Source of the DNA: JBMFOH01 sp049969715 [NCBI: bacterium]
GTDB lineage: Bacteria; DUMJ01
DNA: 55,752 nt
Reading direction: 5' to 3'
Assembly (NCBI GenBank): GCA_049969715.1
Contig: JBMFOH010000010.1
Span: 1-55,752, forward strand
How positions within the stretch are numbered: the first letter of the stretch is position 1; every line of letters begins with the position of its first letter. Of this stretch, positions 1 through 9,312 are shown piece by piece. The translations under genes and the position numbers were made by a program. The notes below the pieces were generated by a model, which was given only the letters and a program-made list of their open reading frames with translations, was not told where the DNA came from and ran no database searches.

Positions 1-109
1 GTATAAAATGTTGTATACTAACTTTTACCAGGATTACCCTCCAGAGGGGGGAGTAATTCTAATTTGAGTAATTTCTGCTCTGTTCTAAAATCAGAGTTAG
101 AATTAAATA
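1..109. other. left edge, no gene recognised
   Basis: No gene is recognisable here. One plus-strand frame is open from the edge to a TGA at 65-67 and could be the tail of an upstream gene, but it is too short to judge. Short inverted arms (ATTCTAA at 56-62, TTAGAAT at 97-103, CTCTG/CAGAG at 78-96) suggest weak RNA structure only. Confidence 0.3.
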
Positions 110-138
110 TTGACAAAATAATTTCATAAAAATACAAT
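110..138 (+). promoter_or_regulatory. sigma-70-type promoter of a short transcript
   Basis: TTGACA (110-115), a 17-bp spacer and TACAAT (133-138) form a near-consensus promoter. Transcription would start near 145 and meet the terminator at 230-261, giving an RNA of only about 115 nt. Confidence 0.7.
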
Positions 139-173
139 ATCAAGTATAAAAATTTGAAAGTGGAGGATAAAAA

Positions 174-263
174 ATGAAAAATAGAAAACAATTTTATAAG
201 TCTATGAAGGTATCAAGCTCCTACCCTGTCATACTGAACTTCGGTTCAGTATGCTTTTTTTGA
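174..263 (+). CDS. possible 29-residue ORF inside the short transcript
   Basis: An ATG at 174 follows a good ribosome-binding site (GTGGAGG) and opens a 29-codon frame ending at TGA 261-263. Its last third is the terminator hairpin itself, so the C-terminus reads through the stem and T-tract. That is unusual for a functional protein. It may be the leftover start of a gene fused by deletion to a terminator, or the unit may work as a small RNA. The N-terminus is basic; no family is recognised. Expression looks likely from promoter, RBS and terminator; protein function is doubtful. Confidence 0.35.
   Translation: MKNRKQFYKSMKVSSSYPVILNFGSVCFF
230..261 (+). terminator. intrinsic terminator with TTCG tetraloop
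   Basis: A perfect 10-bp stem (CATACTGAAC at 230-239, GTTCAGTATG at 244-253) closes a TTCG loop and is followed by C and seven T residues. It has no T-tract on the minus strand, so it serves the plus-strand unit. Confidence 0.9.
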
Positions 264-272
264 GATCCCTTA

Positions 273-638
273 TTACACTTGGACACCTAGAAAGACTCTT
301 ATCAGAATCCCAATGCCAAAGGTTATTACTGAGACAATAAGAATAATCAAAATCACTTCAAAAAAATCTCTTCTTAAAATCTAACTCTTTTGCTACAGAT
401 ATATAGAAATTAAATGCAAGGACTAATAAAACTGCCACAAGGAGAGTAAATAAAAAGGAAGCTGTATAGTCCTTGAAGATAAAATAGGGAAAGATAAGGA
501 ATAGGACAGCTACGATATATGTTATCCCAGTAAAGATAGAAGCCTTCACAGGGTTTTTCTCTTTTCATAGTTTCCCTGAGCTATATCTTCTCCAAATTCC
601 ATAAACTTTAGTGCAAAAGTAATACCAATGTATGTAAC
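273..638 (-). pseudogene. decayed copy of the ferritin/VIT-type iron transporter
   Basis: The minus strand reads as fragments of a paralogue of the intact gene at 4482-5357. About 22 codons match the segment GITFTLKLMETGENIAQ. The frame then jumps directly to EKNPVKASIFTGITY, so roughly 95 residues (the ferritin-domain end and first membrane segments of the intact protein) are missing. The rest matches the C-terminal membrane segments until a run of seven T residues after DFKKRF. There the frame shifts and stops early; removing one T restores the family C-terminus ending GVQV at 273. The N-terminal part beyond 638 is not recognisable. An internal deletion, a frameshift and a lost start make this a pseudogene. 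Confidence 0.88.
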
Positions 639-748
639 TCATACACAATAGCTACTATGTTGGCTCAAAATGGAGTAATAGATGAAGTAAATGTTTGGCG
701 TAGTGCCAGCCCTCCATGGAGATAAGTGAAGTGGAAAAGGATAAAACG
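639..748. other. spacer downstream of glgB, nothing recognised
   Basis: This stretch lies between the VIT remnant and the glgB stop. It holds a 10-bp perfect palindrome CTCCATGGAG but no convincing terminator or gene. It may contain unrecognisable remains of the decayed VIT copy. Confidence 0.3.
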
Positions 749-2656
749 TTATTCGGGCTTGAATATCAAGACACTCAATGGGGGTAGGGTAAGACTTAAA
801 GAGAAGTCTCTTCTATGACAAGGGATATTATCTGCCATAACTCCGCCAAGGTTTCCAAGGTTACTTCCCCAGTAAACTTCAGAATCACTGTTTAAGATCT
901 CTCTATAAAAGCCAGGTTTAGGTACACCTACCCTATAGCCAAATCTTGGAATTGGGGTTAGATTAAAAACAAATACAAGAAAATTATTCGGGTCTTTTGC
1001 TCTTCTGATAAATGAGATGATACTTTTCTCATAATCATGAAAGTCTATCCACTCAAAACCATGCCAGTCATAGTCGAGATCATAAAGAGCAGGCTCTTTT
1101 CTATAAATTTCGTTTAGGTCTTCAATAAATCTCTGGAGTTTTTTGTGTGGCTCATACTGAAGTAGGTGCCAGTCTAGACTCGTATCAAAGTTCCATTCAT
1201 TCCATTGTCCAAACTCAGAACCCATAAACAGAAGCTTTTTCCCAGGATGTCCATACATATATCCATAGAGGGCTCTAAGATTTGCGAACTTCTGCCACTC
1301 ATCACCAGGCATCTTATTCAGCATAGACCCTTTACCATAGACCACCTCATCGTGAGAAAAAGGAAGCACAAAATTCTCTGAGTAGGCGTAGAGTAAGCTA
1401 AAGGTAAGTTTATCTGTATGGTATCTTCGATAGATAGGGTCTAAAGAAAAATACTCAAGAGTATCATGCATCCAGCCCATATTCCACTTCATACTAAACC
1501 CAAGTCCTCCCAGGTATGTTGGCTTTGATACATTCTGCCAGGCGGTAGATTCTTCAGCTATAGTTAATATGCCAGAGAAGTATTTATGTGTCACCTCATT
1601 GAATCTTTTTAAAAATGAAATTGCCTCTAGATTTTCGTTTCCTCCATATATATTTGGCACCCATTCTCCAGGGCCTCTAGAATAATCTAGATATAGCATA
1701 GAAGCTACTGCATCCACCCTTAAACCATCAATATGGTATTTTTCTAACCAAAAAAGGGCATTAGAGATGAGATAATTCCTTATTTCATTCTTTCCATAGT
1801 CAAATACCAGTGTTCCCCAATCCTTATGCTCTCCTTTTCTTGGATCTCTATATTCATATAAAGGGGTTCCGTCAAAGAGACGTAATCCACAGGCATCTTT
1901 TGGAAAATGGGCAGGGACCCAGTCCATTATCACTCCTATCCCTTCCTTATGACACCTATCTACTAGATACATAAAATCCTCTGGCTTTCCAAATCTACTG
2001 GTAGGGGCAAAGTATCCTATAGTTTGGTATCCCCAAGAAGCATCAAGGAGATGTTCTGTTATAGGCATAAACTCTATATGTGTAAACCCAAGGTCTCTTA
2101 CATAGGGGACTAATTTATCAGCGAATTCTCTATATGTTAGAAATCTGTTATTCTCTTCTGGAATACGCATCCAAGAACCAAGATGGACCTCATATATAGA
2201 GATGGGTGATTCAAACCAGTTTTTTATACCTCTCTTTCTTAGCCATTCCTCATCTTGCCAGGTAAATTTGGTATTATCTATATCATAAACTACGCATGCA
2301 TTGTTAGGTCTTACCTCGAAGAGGAACCCAAATGGATCAGCCTTAAGCTCTGTATAATTTGAATATTTAGACTCAATCGCAAATTTGTAAAGGGCACCTT
2401 CTTCTATCCCAGCAATAAATCTCTCCCAGATTCCTGAATTATCAACCATCTTCATAGGATGTGCCTTTATATCCCAGTTATTAAAATCTCCTACAACACT
2501 TACAGAACTGGCGTTAGGAGCCCATACTGCAAATAAGACACCTCTAACTCCGTCTAGCTCTACTATATGGGCTCCTAATTTCTCCCACAGTCTATAGTGG
2601 GTACCCTCTTTGAATAAATATATATCATAATCTGTTAAGAAGTGAGTTGTATTCAT
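749..2656 (-). CDS. glgB: 1,4-alpha-glucan branching enzyme (GH13)
   Basis: This enzyme forms alpha-1,6 branches in glycogen in the cytoplasm. A CBM48-like N-terminal domain (around [20 protein letters not shown]) precedes a GH13 barrel. Its conserved regions are visible: [17 protein letters not shown] with the nucleophile Asp315, TIAEES with the acid Glu368, and LPFSHDE with His435-Asp436. A C-terminal beta domain ends the protein. At 635 residues it is the usual length. I prefer the ATG at 2656 over the one at 2695 because AAGGAAA lies 8 nt upstream and family members start near this point. It overlaps the 3' end of pckG by about 30 bp, so the two are probably co-transcribed and translationally coupled. 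Confidence 0.96.
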   Translation of the reverse strand: MNTTHFLTDYDIYLFKEGTHYRLWEKLGAHIVELDGVRGVLFAVWAPNASSVSVVGDFNNWDIKAHPMKMVDNSGIWERFIAGIEEGALYKFAIESKYSNYTELKADPFGFLFEVRPNNACVVYDIDNTKFTWQDEEWLRKRGIKNWFESPISIYEVHLGSWMRIPEENNRFLTYREFADKLVPYVRDLGFTHIEFMPITEHLLDASWGYQTIGYFAPTSRFGKPEDFMYLVDRCHKEGIGVIMDWVPAHFPKDACGLRLFDGTPLYEYRDPRKGEHKDWGTLVFDYGKNEIRNYLISNALFWLEKYHIDGLRVDAVASMLYLDYSRGPGEWVPNIYGGNENLEAISFLKRFNEVTHKYFSGILTIAEESTAWQNVSKPTYLGGLGFSMKWNMGWMHDTLEYFSLDPIYRRYHTDKLTFSLLYAYSENFVLPFSHDEVVYGKGSMLNKMPGDEWQKFANLRALYGYMYGHPGKKLLFMGSEFGQWNEWNFDTSLDWHLLQYEPHKKLQRFIEDLNEIYRKEPALYDLDYDWHGFEWIDFHDYEKSIISFIRRAKDPNNFLVFVFNLTPIPRFGYRVGVPKPGFYREILNSDSEVYWGSNLGNLGGVMADNIPCHRRDFSLSLTLPPLSVLIFKPE

Positions 2657-4391
2657 CCCATATTTCCTTAGGCAATTTGTCACCAAATCTTTCATAGAAT
2701 TTTTTGATCTCAGTTGCCTCTAGTTCCCACTCCTCTTTATTAATATCAAAGAGTCTTGACAGTTTTTCTTCTTGTATATCTAGACCTTCAAGATTCAGGT
2801 CCTTTAGATATGGGACTAGTCCTATAGGAGTCTCTTTAGCTTGAACTCTATTGTTGACCCTATCTACTATCCACTTTAATACCCTGATATTCTCTCCAAA
2901 TCCAGGCCAAATAAATCTACCTTCCTCATCTACTCTAAACCAGTTTACTGTAAAGATCCTCGGGAGATGGGATAACCTTCCTTTCATGTCTAACCAATGG
3001 CTAAAGTAGTATCCCATATTGTATCCACAGAATGGTATCATTGCCATGGGATCTCTTCTTATAGCTCCTATCTGATGGATAGCTGCCGCAGTGGTCTCTG
3101 TTCCCATGCTTGACCCTAGGAATACTCCATGATTCCAGTTGAAACTTTCCAATACTAAAGGTGCCAGATGGGATCTTCTGCTACCAAAGATAATAGCTGA
3201 GATAGGTACCCCTTGGGGATTATCAAATTCTCTAGAGAGAGTGGGAGCATTATATATAGACACTGTAAATCTAGAATTTGGATGTGCTGCGGTAGAGTTT
3301 GAAGAACTATCCCATACTCTCCCCTGCCAATCTAGTAGGTTCTTAGGTATAGGACCATCTAGACCTTCCCACCAGGGTTCATTTGTGTCCATATCCAAAG
3401 CGGTATTGGTAAATAGGGTGGGATAGAATTTATCAGCCTTTAGCGTTCTTATCATATTAGGATTGGTTCTCATAGATGTTCCTGGAGCTACTCCGAAAAA
3501 ACCTATCTCTGGATTTATGGCATAGAGTCTTCCATCTGGTCCTACATTCAGCCAGGCGATATCATCTCCAAGTGTCCAGACCTTATACCCAGGTAATCTA
3601 GATTCTAACATTGCTAGATTTGTCTTCCCACTGGCGCTTGGCAAGGCGGCAGCAATATATGTGATACTACCATCTGGGTCTTCTATTCCTATAATAATCA
3701 TATGCTCTGCTAGCCATCTAGAATTATAACCCTGCCAGGATGCAATCCTTAGAGAGAAACACTTCTTTCCAAGTAATGCATTTCCTCCATAACCAGAACC
3801 TATACTCCAGACGAAGTTTTCATCTGGAAAATGCATTATAAATCTTCTCTCTGGATTAAAATCCCCTACCGAATGGAAACCCTTTACAAAGTCATCTTTA
3901 TTACCTATCTTGTCTAAGACCCATTTCCCCATTCTGGTCATTATCCTCATACTAACTGCTACATAAGATATATCTGTCAGTTGGACACATGCCTTAGAGT
4001 AAGGCGAATCTGGATGGCCCATCATATATGGAAGGACATACATTGTTTTCCCTCTCATACATCCATCAGATAATTTTGATAGCATCTCTTTTGCCTCTTT
4101 AGGGTCCATCCAGTTATTATTTGGACCAGAGGTCTCTCTGTTAGGATGACACACATAGGTAAGATGCTCTGTTCTAGCTACATCAGTAGGATGACTTCTA
4201 TGAAGATATGAACTGGGCCATCTGGAGTGATTCAGTTTATAGAATACTGGCTTTCCTTCAATCTTCTCCTCTTTAATTCCTAACTCTATTATTCTTTCTG
4301 CTTCTTCTTCTGAACCATCACACCAGTAGATTCTGTCTGGCTTTGCAAGTCTTGCCTGTTCTTCTACCCACTTTTCTAAAGGTGTACTCAT
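2625..4391 (-). CDS. pckG: phosphoenolpyruvate carboxykinase, GTP type
   Basis: It converts oxaloacetate and GTP to phosphoenolpyruvate, CO2 and GDP (gluconeogenesis) or runs the reverse anaplerotic reaction. The P-loop PSASGKTN lies near residue 251-258, FFGVAPGT follows, and the C-terminal half has [12 protein letters not shown] and [18 protein letters not shown], all typical of the GTP family. The hyperreactive cysteine of vertebrate enzymes (PSACGKTN) is serine here. Length is 588 residues, as expected. The ATG at 4391 is chosen over a TTG nine bases upstream because AAGGAG stands 9 nt before it. It has its own promoter at 4439-4467 and reads into glgB. Confidence 0.97.
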   Translation of the reverse strand: MSTPLEKWVEEQARLAKPDRIYWCDGSEEEAERIIELGIKEEKIEGKPVFYKLNHSRWPSSYLHRSHPTDVARTEHLTYVCHPNRETSGPNNNWMDPKEAKEMLSKLSDGCMRGKTMYVLPYMMGHPDSPYSKACVQLTDISYVAVSMRIMTRMGKWVLDKIGNKDDFVKGFHSVGDFNPERRFIMHFPDENFVWSIGSGYGGNALLGKKCFSLRIASWQGYNSRWLAEHMIIIGIEDPDGSITYIAAALPSASGKTNLAMLESRLPGYKVWTLGDDIAWLNVGPDGRLYAINPEIGFFGVAPGTSMRTNPNMIRTLKADKFYPTLFTNTALDMDTNEPWWEGLDGPIPKNLLDWQGRVWDSSSNSTAAHPNSRFTVSIYNAPTLSREFDNPQGVPISAIIFGSRRSHLAPLVLESFNWNHGVFLGSSMGTETTAAAIHQIGAIRRDPMAMIPFCGYNMGYYFSHWLDMKGRLSHLPRIFTVNWFRVDEEGRFIWPGFGENIRVLKWIVDRVNNRVQAKETPIGLVPYLKDLNLEGLDIQEEKLSRLFDINKEEWELEATEIKKFYERFGDKLPKEIWDEYNSLLNRL

Positions 4392-4438
4392 TGTAGACAA
4401 CTCCTTTCAATACTGAGAAAGATTTTTATTGTTGGAAG

Positions 4439-4467
4439 ATGATAATAGAAATCAAGAAGAATGTCAA
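4439..4467 (-). promoter_or_regulatory. promoter of pckG-glgB
   Basis: On the minus strand TTGACA (4462-4467), 17 bp, TATCAT (4439-4444). The predicted start is near 4432, giving a 41-nt leader with a Shine-Dalgarno site. Confidence 0.75.
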
Positions 4468-4481
4468 CTGAATATCGTATA

Positions 4482-5357
4482 TTATACTTGAACACCTATG
4501 AGGAGTTTTATCAAAATGCCAATTCCGAATGTAATTATCGAGACAATGAGGATGATAAAAAGCATCTCTAAAAACCTTTTCTTAAAGTCTAGTTCTTTTG
4601 TTACAGATATATAGAAATTGAAGACAATGACTAATAGAATCGCTAATAAGAGGGTAAAGAGAAAGGAGATTGTATAGTTTTTAAATAAGAAGTAAGGAAA
4701 TACAAGGCATAGAACTGCTATGATATAGGTAATTCCAGTAAATATAGATGCTTTAACTGGATTTTTCTCTCCTTCTTCTGCCTTAGTAGAAAGATACTCT
4801 GATGCAGCCATAGAGAGTGCTGCTGCAATACCGGTGATTAGACCAGATAAGGCTACTAGAGCAGTATTTCTTAAGGCAAAAGTAAGTCCTGCTAATGTGC
4901 CAGTAAGCTCTACTAACGCATCACTCAGTCCGAGTATCATCGAACTTATATATCTTAGGTTTTCTTCATCTAAAAGAGAAAGTATCTCCTTCTCATGTCT
5001 ATCTTCATCATTTATGATCTCATTTAGATTGGGCATAGCATTTAAGACTTCTGTATAATTTCTCTGGGCTATATTTTCTCCAGTCTCCATAAGCTTTAGT
5101 GTAAATGTGATACCAAATATACTAGAAAGAACGGTGTAGAAAACTATTTTAAATCTATTAGGGGAAACATCCCTCTTTGTTATATCCTTTAGAGATTCAT
5201 AGTGTTTATACTCCTCTCTAGAGATATCATATAGAATCTTCTTATTATGATGGTCTAGTGTCTTTTCTGAGAGCTTCTCATATATATAATGTTCAGTAAT
5301 TTCGTTCCTCTCGTATAAGATTATTCTTTCTAATAACTTTTTATCTATTCTTTCCAT
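4482..5357 (-). CDS. ferritin-like/VIT1-CCC1 family membrane iron transporter
   Basis: The N-terminal half is a ferritin/rubrerythrin-like domain with carboxylate-histidine motifs (YERNEITEHYIYEKL, REEYKHYESL, EDRHEKEILSLL). The C-terminal half has about five membrane segments including LGLSDALVELTGTLAGLTFA, the VIT1/CCC1 signature. Proteins of this fusion type (MbfA-like) move Fe or Mn out of the cytoplasm or into stores. I start it at 5357 (291 residues). The longer frame has no ribosome-binding site, and a promoter at 5365-5393 would begin transcription at or next to this ATG, making the mRNA leaderless. A broken paralogue lies at 273-638. Exact metal and direction are not known. Confidence 0.85.
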   Translation of the reverse strand: MERIDKKLLERIILYERNEITEHYIYEKLSEKTLDHHNKKILYDISREEYKHYESLKDITKRDVSPNRFKIVFYTVLSSIFGITFTLKLMETGENIAQRNYTEVLNAMPNLNEIINDEDRHEKEILSLLDEENLRYISSMILGLSDALVELTGTLAGLTFALRNTALVALSGLITGIAAALSMAASEYLSTKAEEGEKNPVKASIFTGITYIIAVLCLVFPYFLFKNYTISFLFTLLLAILLVIVFNFYISVTKELDFKKRFLEMLFIILIVSIITFGIGILIKLLIGVQV

Positions 5358-5364
5358 AGTTAAA

Positions 5365-5393
5365 ATTTTAGCATGTAATTCTATTTTCCTCAA
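5365..5393 (-). promoter_or_regulatory. leaderless promoter of the VIT-type gene
   Basis: Minus strand TTGAGG (5388-5393), 17 bp, TAAAAT (5365-5370), then TTTAACT and the ATG at 5357. Transcription would start at about the A of the ATG, and no Shine-Dalgarno site is present. Confidence 0.6.
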
Positions 5394-5408
5394 TGGCACT
5401 GATATTAA

Positions 5409-5431
5409 GGGGCACATTAGTGCCCCTTTTT
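5409..5431. terminator. hairpin terminator after the MacAB-like operon
   Basis: GGGGCAC (5409-5415), loop ATTA, GTGCCCC (5420-5426). It lies just after the end of the minus-strand exporter operon and before the next promoter. The T-run is good on the plus strand (5427-5431) but weak on the minus strand (TTAATAT), so minus-strand termination is likely rather than certain. Confidence 0.6.
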
Positions 5432-5456
5432 ATATAAACCTTAAAAAGGAGGAGGG

Positions 5457-6020
5457 CTATTTTTTCTTAATGATATCAATCAGACTATTGATAAGCTTTT
5501 TCCAAGAAGGGACATAATAGAATGGATTGAGATAGTTACCATTCTGCCATGCATTAATTACATCTCGCATCTCTTTCTCAATCTGCCTCTGAGGGTTTTG
5601 CTGTTGCTGGATATTAGGTATATTCCCTGACTGCATTCTCTGTTGGAATTCTTTGATTCTTTCTTCTCTTTCCTTTTCCCTTTCTATAGCTAGTTTGTCA
5701 AGGAATGTCAGTTGGTCGTCTGTTAATACATTTTCTATCCTTTCTATATACTTTTCTGCATCATTTGCAGGAAGCAGATTCTTCTTTCCTATTTCTTGTA
5801 ATATAGGAATTAGTTTTTCAGCCTGCTTTTTTGTAATAGTAAGTTTTTTATCCTTTTCAAGGGTTTGAAGGTCCCTTAAAAGAGCTGATAGGTCTGTTAT
5901 CTCTTGTGCTAAGAAATGCCTCATCTGGGGTACCTGTTGAGCAAGAAGATTAGATATTAAGATAGAACTGGTAAATATAACAACTAAAATAGATATAAAA
6001 GGTTTATTTGTCAATTTCAT
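5457..6020 (-). CDS. secreted coiled-coil protein of the exporter operon
   Basis: A 187-residue protein with a signal peptide (basic MKLTNK, hydrophobic core to about residue 26, SNLLAQ cleavage region). A mostly helical, charged middle (about 40-150) includes a run rich in Glu/Arg and a Gln/Asn-rich stretch (NIQQQQNPQ). The helical, metal-free pattern faintly recalls Spy/CpxP-like periplasmic chaperones, but I cannot place it in a family. It is the last gene of the MacAB-like operon, 10 bp after the permease, with a strong RBS (AAGGAGG). A role as periplasmic partner or sensor of the exporter is an inference from position only. Confidence 0.75.
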   Translation of the reverse strand: MKLTNKPFISILVVIFTSSILISNLLAQQVPQMRHFLAQEITDLSALLRDLQTLEKDKKLTITKKQAEKLIPILQEIGKKNLLPANDAEKYIERIENVLTDDQLTFLDKLAIEREKEREERIKEFQQRMQSGNIPNIQQQQNPQRQIEKEMRDVINAWQNGNYLNPFYYVPSWKKLINSLIDIIKKK

Positions 6021-6030
6021 CCTTTCCTCC

Positions 6031-7257
6031 TTATTCGTATCGTAGTGCTTCGATAGGATTTAACCCGGCAGCTCTCTTTGCTGGATAGTAACCAAAAAAT
6101 ATACCTACAAGTGCAGATACACCAAAGGCTAAAAACATAGGGGTTGAGGTTATTACAACCTCCATCTTAGCCATATTCTTTACCAATTGAGCAAGTAAAA
6201 TTCCTACAATTATACCAACTATTCCTCCTGCTATAGAGACAATTACTGCTTCAATAAGAAATTGTAATAGTATATGTCCTGACCTTGCTCCAACTGCCTT
6301 TCTAATACCTATCTCTCTTATCCTCTCTGTAACATTTACTAACATAATATTCATAATACCAATTCCTCCTACAAGCAGTGAGATAGCAGCAATACCAGCT
6401 AGAAATAGTGTTAGTGTCTGGGTAGAAGATGATACCACCTCAAGGACTGAAAGTTGGTTTTGCACAAAGAAGTCGTCACTGTTCCCGCTCTGGTCTGTTA
6501 TTTTATGATTCTTACGAATGATATCTTCTATCTGCGATTGTATACTATCCATTACATCGGCACTTACAGTAGACACATATATAGAGTTTAACGTGTCTCC
6601 ACCTGAGAGCTTAGTTTGAAAGGTAGTTAGAGGTACAATGGCTATATCATCCATATTTTGGAATCCCCCTGCTTGTCCCTGAGATTTCATAACGCCTATC
6701 ACTCTAAAGCTCTTACCTCCAATCTTTATTATCCTACCTACAGGGTCTTCTCCTTGAAAGAGCTCATCTGCTACGTAGGAACCTAACACCACTACCCTAG
6801 CTCTAGCCTTATAATCCTTCTCTGTAAAGAATGTACCTTTATCTACATCCCAATTCCTCAGTATAGGAAAATCAGGAGTAGTTCCCTCTATAGATGTATT
6901 GGCATTCATTGAGAGATACTTTACCTGCTGACGTGTTGAACTCACAGGAACGATAACTGCTATCTTACTTTTATCTAATTCCTTTACTAAAGATTCATAG
7001 TCCTCATTTTTTAGAGAAGAAAAGGCTCCAGGTCTTACTAATCCTACTCCAGGTCTACCTCTACCGTTCACAGTGAGTAGATTTGAGCCTAGAGACGTAA
7101 GTCGTTTTTCTATACTAACCTTTGTTCCCTCTCCCAAAGCCATAAGGGTTACTACGGCGGCAACACCTATAATTACACCTAGTGCAGTGAGAAATGTCCT
7201 GAGTTTATTCATCTTAAAATTATATAAAGCCATTTTTATTATTTCAAAGAGAAGCAT
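6031..7257 (-). CDS. MacB-like ABC exporter permease (FtsX family)
   Basis: This is the membrane subunit of a tripartite-type ABC exporter, 408 residues. One membrane helix lies near the N-terminus (MNKLRTFLTALGVIIGVAAVV), a large extracytoplasmic MacB_PCD domain occupies about residues 45-275, and three C-terminal helices carry the FtsX domain. The motif GIMNIMLVNVTERIREIGIRKA is diagnostic. In classical MacB the ATPase is fused; here it is the separate upstream gene. The ATG at 7257 is preferred to an upstream TTG because GGGAGGT stands just before it. That site overlaps the stop codon of the adaptor gene, indicating translational coupling. Substrate is unknown (peptide, lipid or antibiotic are family options). 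Confidence 0.93.
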   Translation of the reverse strand: MLLFEIIKMALYNFKMNKLRTFLTALGVIIGVAAVVTLMALGEGTKVSIEKRLTSLGSNLLTVNGRGRPGVGLVRPGAFSSLKNEDYESLVKELDKSKIAVIVPVSSTRQQVKYLSMNANTSIEGTTPDFPILRNWDVDKGTFFTEKDYKARARVVVLGSYVADELFQGEDPVGRIIKIGGKSFRVIGVMKSQGQAGGFQNMDDIAIVPLTTFQTKLSGGDTLNSIYVSTVSADVMDSIQSQIEDIIRKNHKITDQSGNSDDFFVQNQLSVLEVVSSSTQTLTLFLAGIAAISLLVGGIGIMNIMLVNVTERIREIGIRKAVGARSGHILLQFLIEAVIVSIAGGIVGIIVGILLAQLVKNMAKMEVVITSTPMFLAFGVSALVGIFFGYYPAKRAAGLNPIEALRYE

Positions 7258-7264
7258 CTCTATT

Positions 7265-8557
7265 TTACCTCCCAAAGAGGAACATATTAGGAGCTCTTAT
7301 AGACCTTGCAACAGTAGAATTAGGGGTTAAAACCACTTGCATACCCTCTTCTAATCCATTCTTTACTATCACATTGGTTCCATCATCTTCTCCTAGGGTT
7401 ACTCTTGTTAGGCTCACTTTTCCATCCTTTAGTACCTCTACATACGCTCTCCGTCCTACCCTTTTTACTGCCTTTAATGGAACTAGTAATACATTTTTCT
7501 TCTCAGTTAGGATGATCTCTCCAGTAGCGCTCATTCCAGATCTTAATTTTCCAGAGGTATTTGGGATACCAATTAATACATCAAAGATAGGGATATTATT
7601 TACTATCTTGGCATTTGGAGATATGCTCTTTACCTTACCAGAGAATTCATCATTAGGGAATGCGTCAGTGGTTATTCTCACAGGAAGGCCTACAGAGACC
7701 TTGGGGATATCTGTTTCATCTACCTCGAGGTCCAATTCTAAATTACTTGGATCTAACACTGATAGTAGGACTGTGTTGTTTGCTACTACCCTCTGGCCTA
7801 CTGATATATTTACATTTGCCACAACACCAGAAAATGGGGCTCGAATCTGGGTATTATCTAGATTTTGTTTGGCGGTTTCCATATTTAGTTTAGCCTGATC
7901 TACCGCAACCTTTGCCAACTCTACGTCTTTTTCCATCTGCTGGAGCTTCATCTCCGAGGTAGACCTTACTGTTTTTAGGTTAGCCTCTGCCTGGTTGTAA
8001 GAATTTAGTGCCGTCTCATAGGTTGTTCTATCTGTTTCCAGCTGATCTAAGGTGATTCCTCCTGACTTATATAATCTTCGAGAGTTCTCATACTGTGTCT
8101 TTGCCCTTTGATATTGAAGGAATGCATTGTCTCTACTGGCCTGAGCTGAATTTATATCCTGTGCACTCTGTTTCCTCTGTGATTCGAGGGCAGAGATAGA
8201 TTGTTGGAGTTTTAATTCTGCATTTCTGTAATTTAGTTGTGCCTGACTGAAAGCATTCTGATAGTCAGTTGGATCTATCTTAACAAGGATATCTCCTTTC
8301 TTTACCTTGATCCCATTAATCCCATTATTTATAATCCAGATAACATTTCCACTTACTTCACTTGTGATATCTAAACTCTGTGCTGGAGTAAGTGTACCAT
8401 CTGCAGACACAGAAAGGAGAAAATCTCCCCGTTGGACAGTATATGTCTCTATCTTGGTAGCAGTCGTACCATTTTTCTTAGGTCTTTGGAAGAAGAAATA
8501 CCATCCTGAGACTAGAACTACAACTATTACGATGATCCACATTACTTTTTTAGTCAT
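7265..8557 (-). CDS. MacA/HlyD-type periplasmic adaptor subunit
   Basis: A 430-residue membrane-fusion protein anchored by one N-terminal helix (residues 6-21). A split biotinyl-lipoyl domain (around SADGTLTPAQSLDITSEVSG and NTQIRAPFSGVVANVN) flanks a long coiled-coil hairpin at about 95-230. Beta-barrel and membrane-proximal domains follow. The adaptor joins the ABC permease to an outer partner. No TolC-like gene is in the window. It sits between the ATPase and the permease in one operon, with an 8-bp gap to the corrected permease start. Confidence 0.93.
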   Translation of the reverse strand: MTKKVMWIIVIVVVLVSGWYFFFQRPKKNGTTATKIETYTVQRGDFLLSVSADGTLTPAQSLDITSEVSGNVIWIINNGINGIKVKKGDILVKIDPTDYQNAFSQAQLNYRNAELKLQQSISALESQRKQSAQDINSAQASRDNAFLQYQRAKTQYENSRRLYKSGGITLDQLETDRTTYETALNSYNQAEANLKTVRSTSEMKLQQMEKDVELAKVAVDQAKLNMETAKQNLDNTQIRAPFSGVVANVNISVGQRVVANNTVLLSVLDPSNLELDLEVDETDIPKVSVGLPVRITTDAFPNDEFSGKVKSISPNAKIVNNIPIFDVLIGIPNTSGKLRSGMSATGEIILTEKKNVLLVPLKAVKRVGRRAYVEVLKDGKVSLTRVTLGEDDGTNVIVKNGLEEGMQVVLTPNSTVARSIRAPNMFLFGR

Positions 8558-8574
8558 TATATTCCTCCCTTCAT

Positions 8575-9261
8575 CTAAGATTTCTCTTCTATGCTTTGTA
8601 TCTTCCCATCGGCAAAATGGACTATCTTATGAGCATACTCAGCTATATCTCTTTCATGTGTTACTATTACTATAGTTAAACCTTCTTTATGGAGGTTAGT
8701 TATAAGCTCCATAATCTCACGACTTGCCTTACTATCTAAGTTACCAGTAGGTTCATCACCTAAAAGGACAATTGGGTTTACAGCCAAAGCCCTTGCTACT
8801 GCAACCCTCTGCTGTTGCCCACCTGAGAGTTGGGTGGGTCTATGGTCAAGCCTATCTTCAAGTCCCATTCTTTCTAAAAGTTTTTTTGCCCTTTCTCTTC
8901 TCTCTTTGGCTGATAACCCCATATATATAAGGGGAAGCTCTACATTCTGAAGTGCAGTGTAGGTATTGAGTAGATAGAAGCTCTGAAAGACGAATCCAAT
9001 CTTTTTGTTTCTCATCTCAGCTAGTTCGTCATCTGAAAATTTAGACACATCTTTTCCCTCCCAGAAAAGTCTCCCCGAGGTAGGTTTGTCTAGGCATCCC
9101 ATTATATGCATCATAGTAGACTTTCCTGAGCCTGAAGGACCCATTATGGCTATAAAATCCCCTCTTTTAACAGTAAAATCCACTCCATTTAGGGCAACAG
9201 TATCTACCCCATCCATTTTATAAGTCTTTTTTACGTCTTCTAAAACTATCAATTCTTCCAT
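8575..9261 (-). CDS. MacB/LolD-type ABC exporter ATPase
   Basis: A 228-residue ATP-binding subunit: Walker A GPSGSGKST at 41-49, signature LSGGQQQR near 145-152, Walker B with LLGDEP near 167-171. The strings LGDEPTGNLDS and FVFQSFYLLNTYTALQNVELPL are typical of the LolD/MacB/FtsE group. It is the first gene of the four-gene export operon. A gap of 51 bp separates it from the GH31 gene upstream, with an AGAGGT ribosome-binding site but no clear promoter, so read-through from GH31 is possible. Confidence 0.95.
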   Translation of the reverse strand: MEELIVLEDVKKTYKMDGVDTVALNGVDFTVKRGDFIAIMGPSGSGKSTMMHIMGCLDKPTSGRLFWEGKDVSKFSDDELAEMRNKKIGFVFQSFYLLNTYTALQNVELPLIYMGLSAKERRERAKKLLERMGLEDRLDHRPTQLSGGQQQRVAVARALAVNPIVLLGDEPTGNLDSKASREIMELITNLHKEGLTIVIVTHERDIAEYAHKIVHFADGKIQSIEEKS

Positions 9262-9312
9262 CTTTTAACCTCTACTAAAGTTAGACGTAAAACATATAAA
9301 ATTTATTCCAGA

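Noticed and set aside
7374-7898. 174-codon open frame on the plus strand
   Set aside because: It is antisense to the MacA-like gene, has no RBS and its composition mirrors the opposite strand; the same holds for the other long antisense frames (11258-11677, 13548-13982, 26069-26503, 49542-49895).
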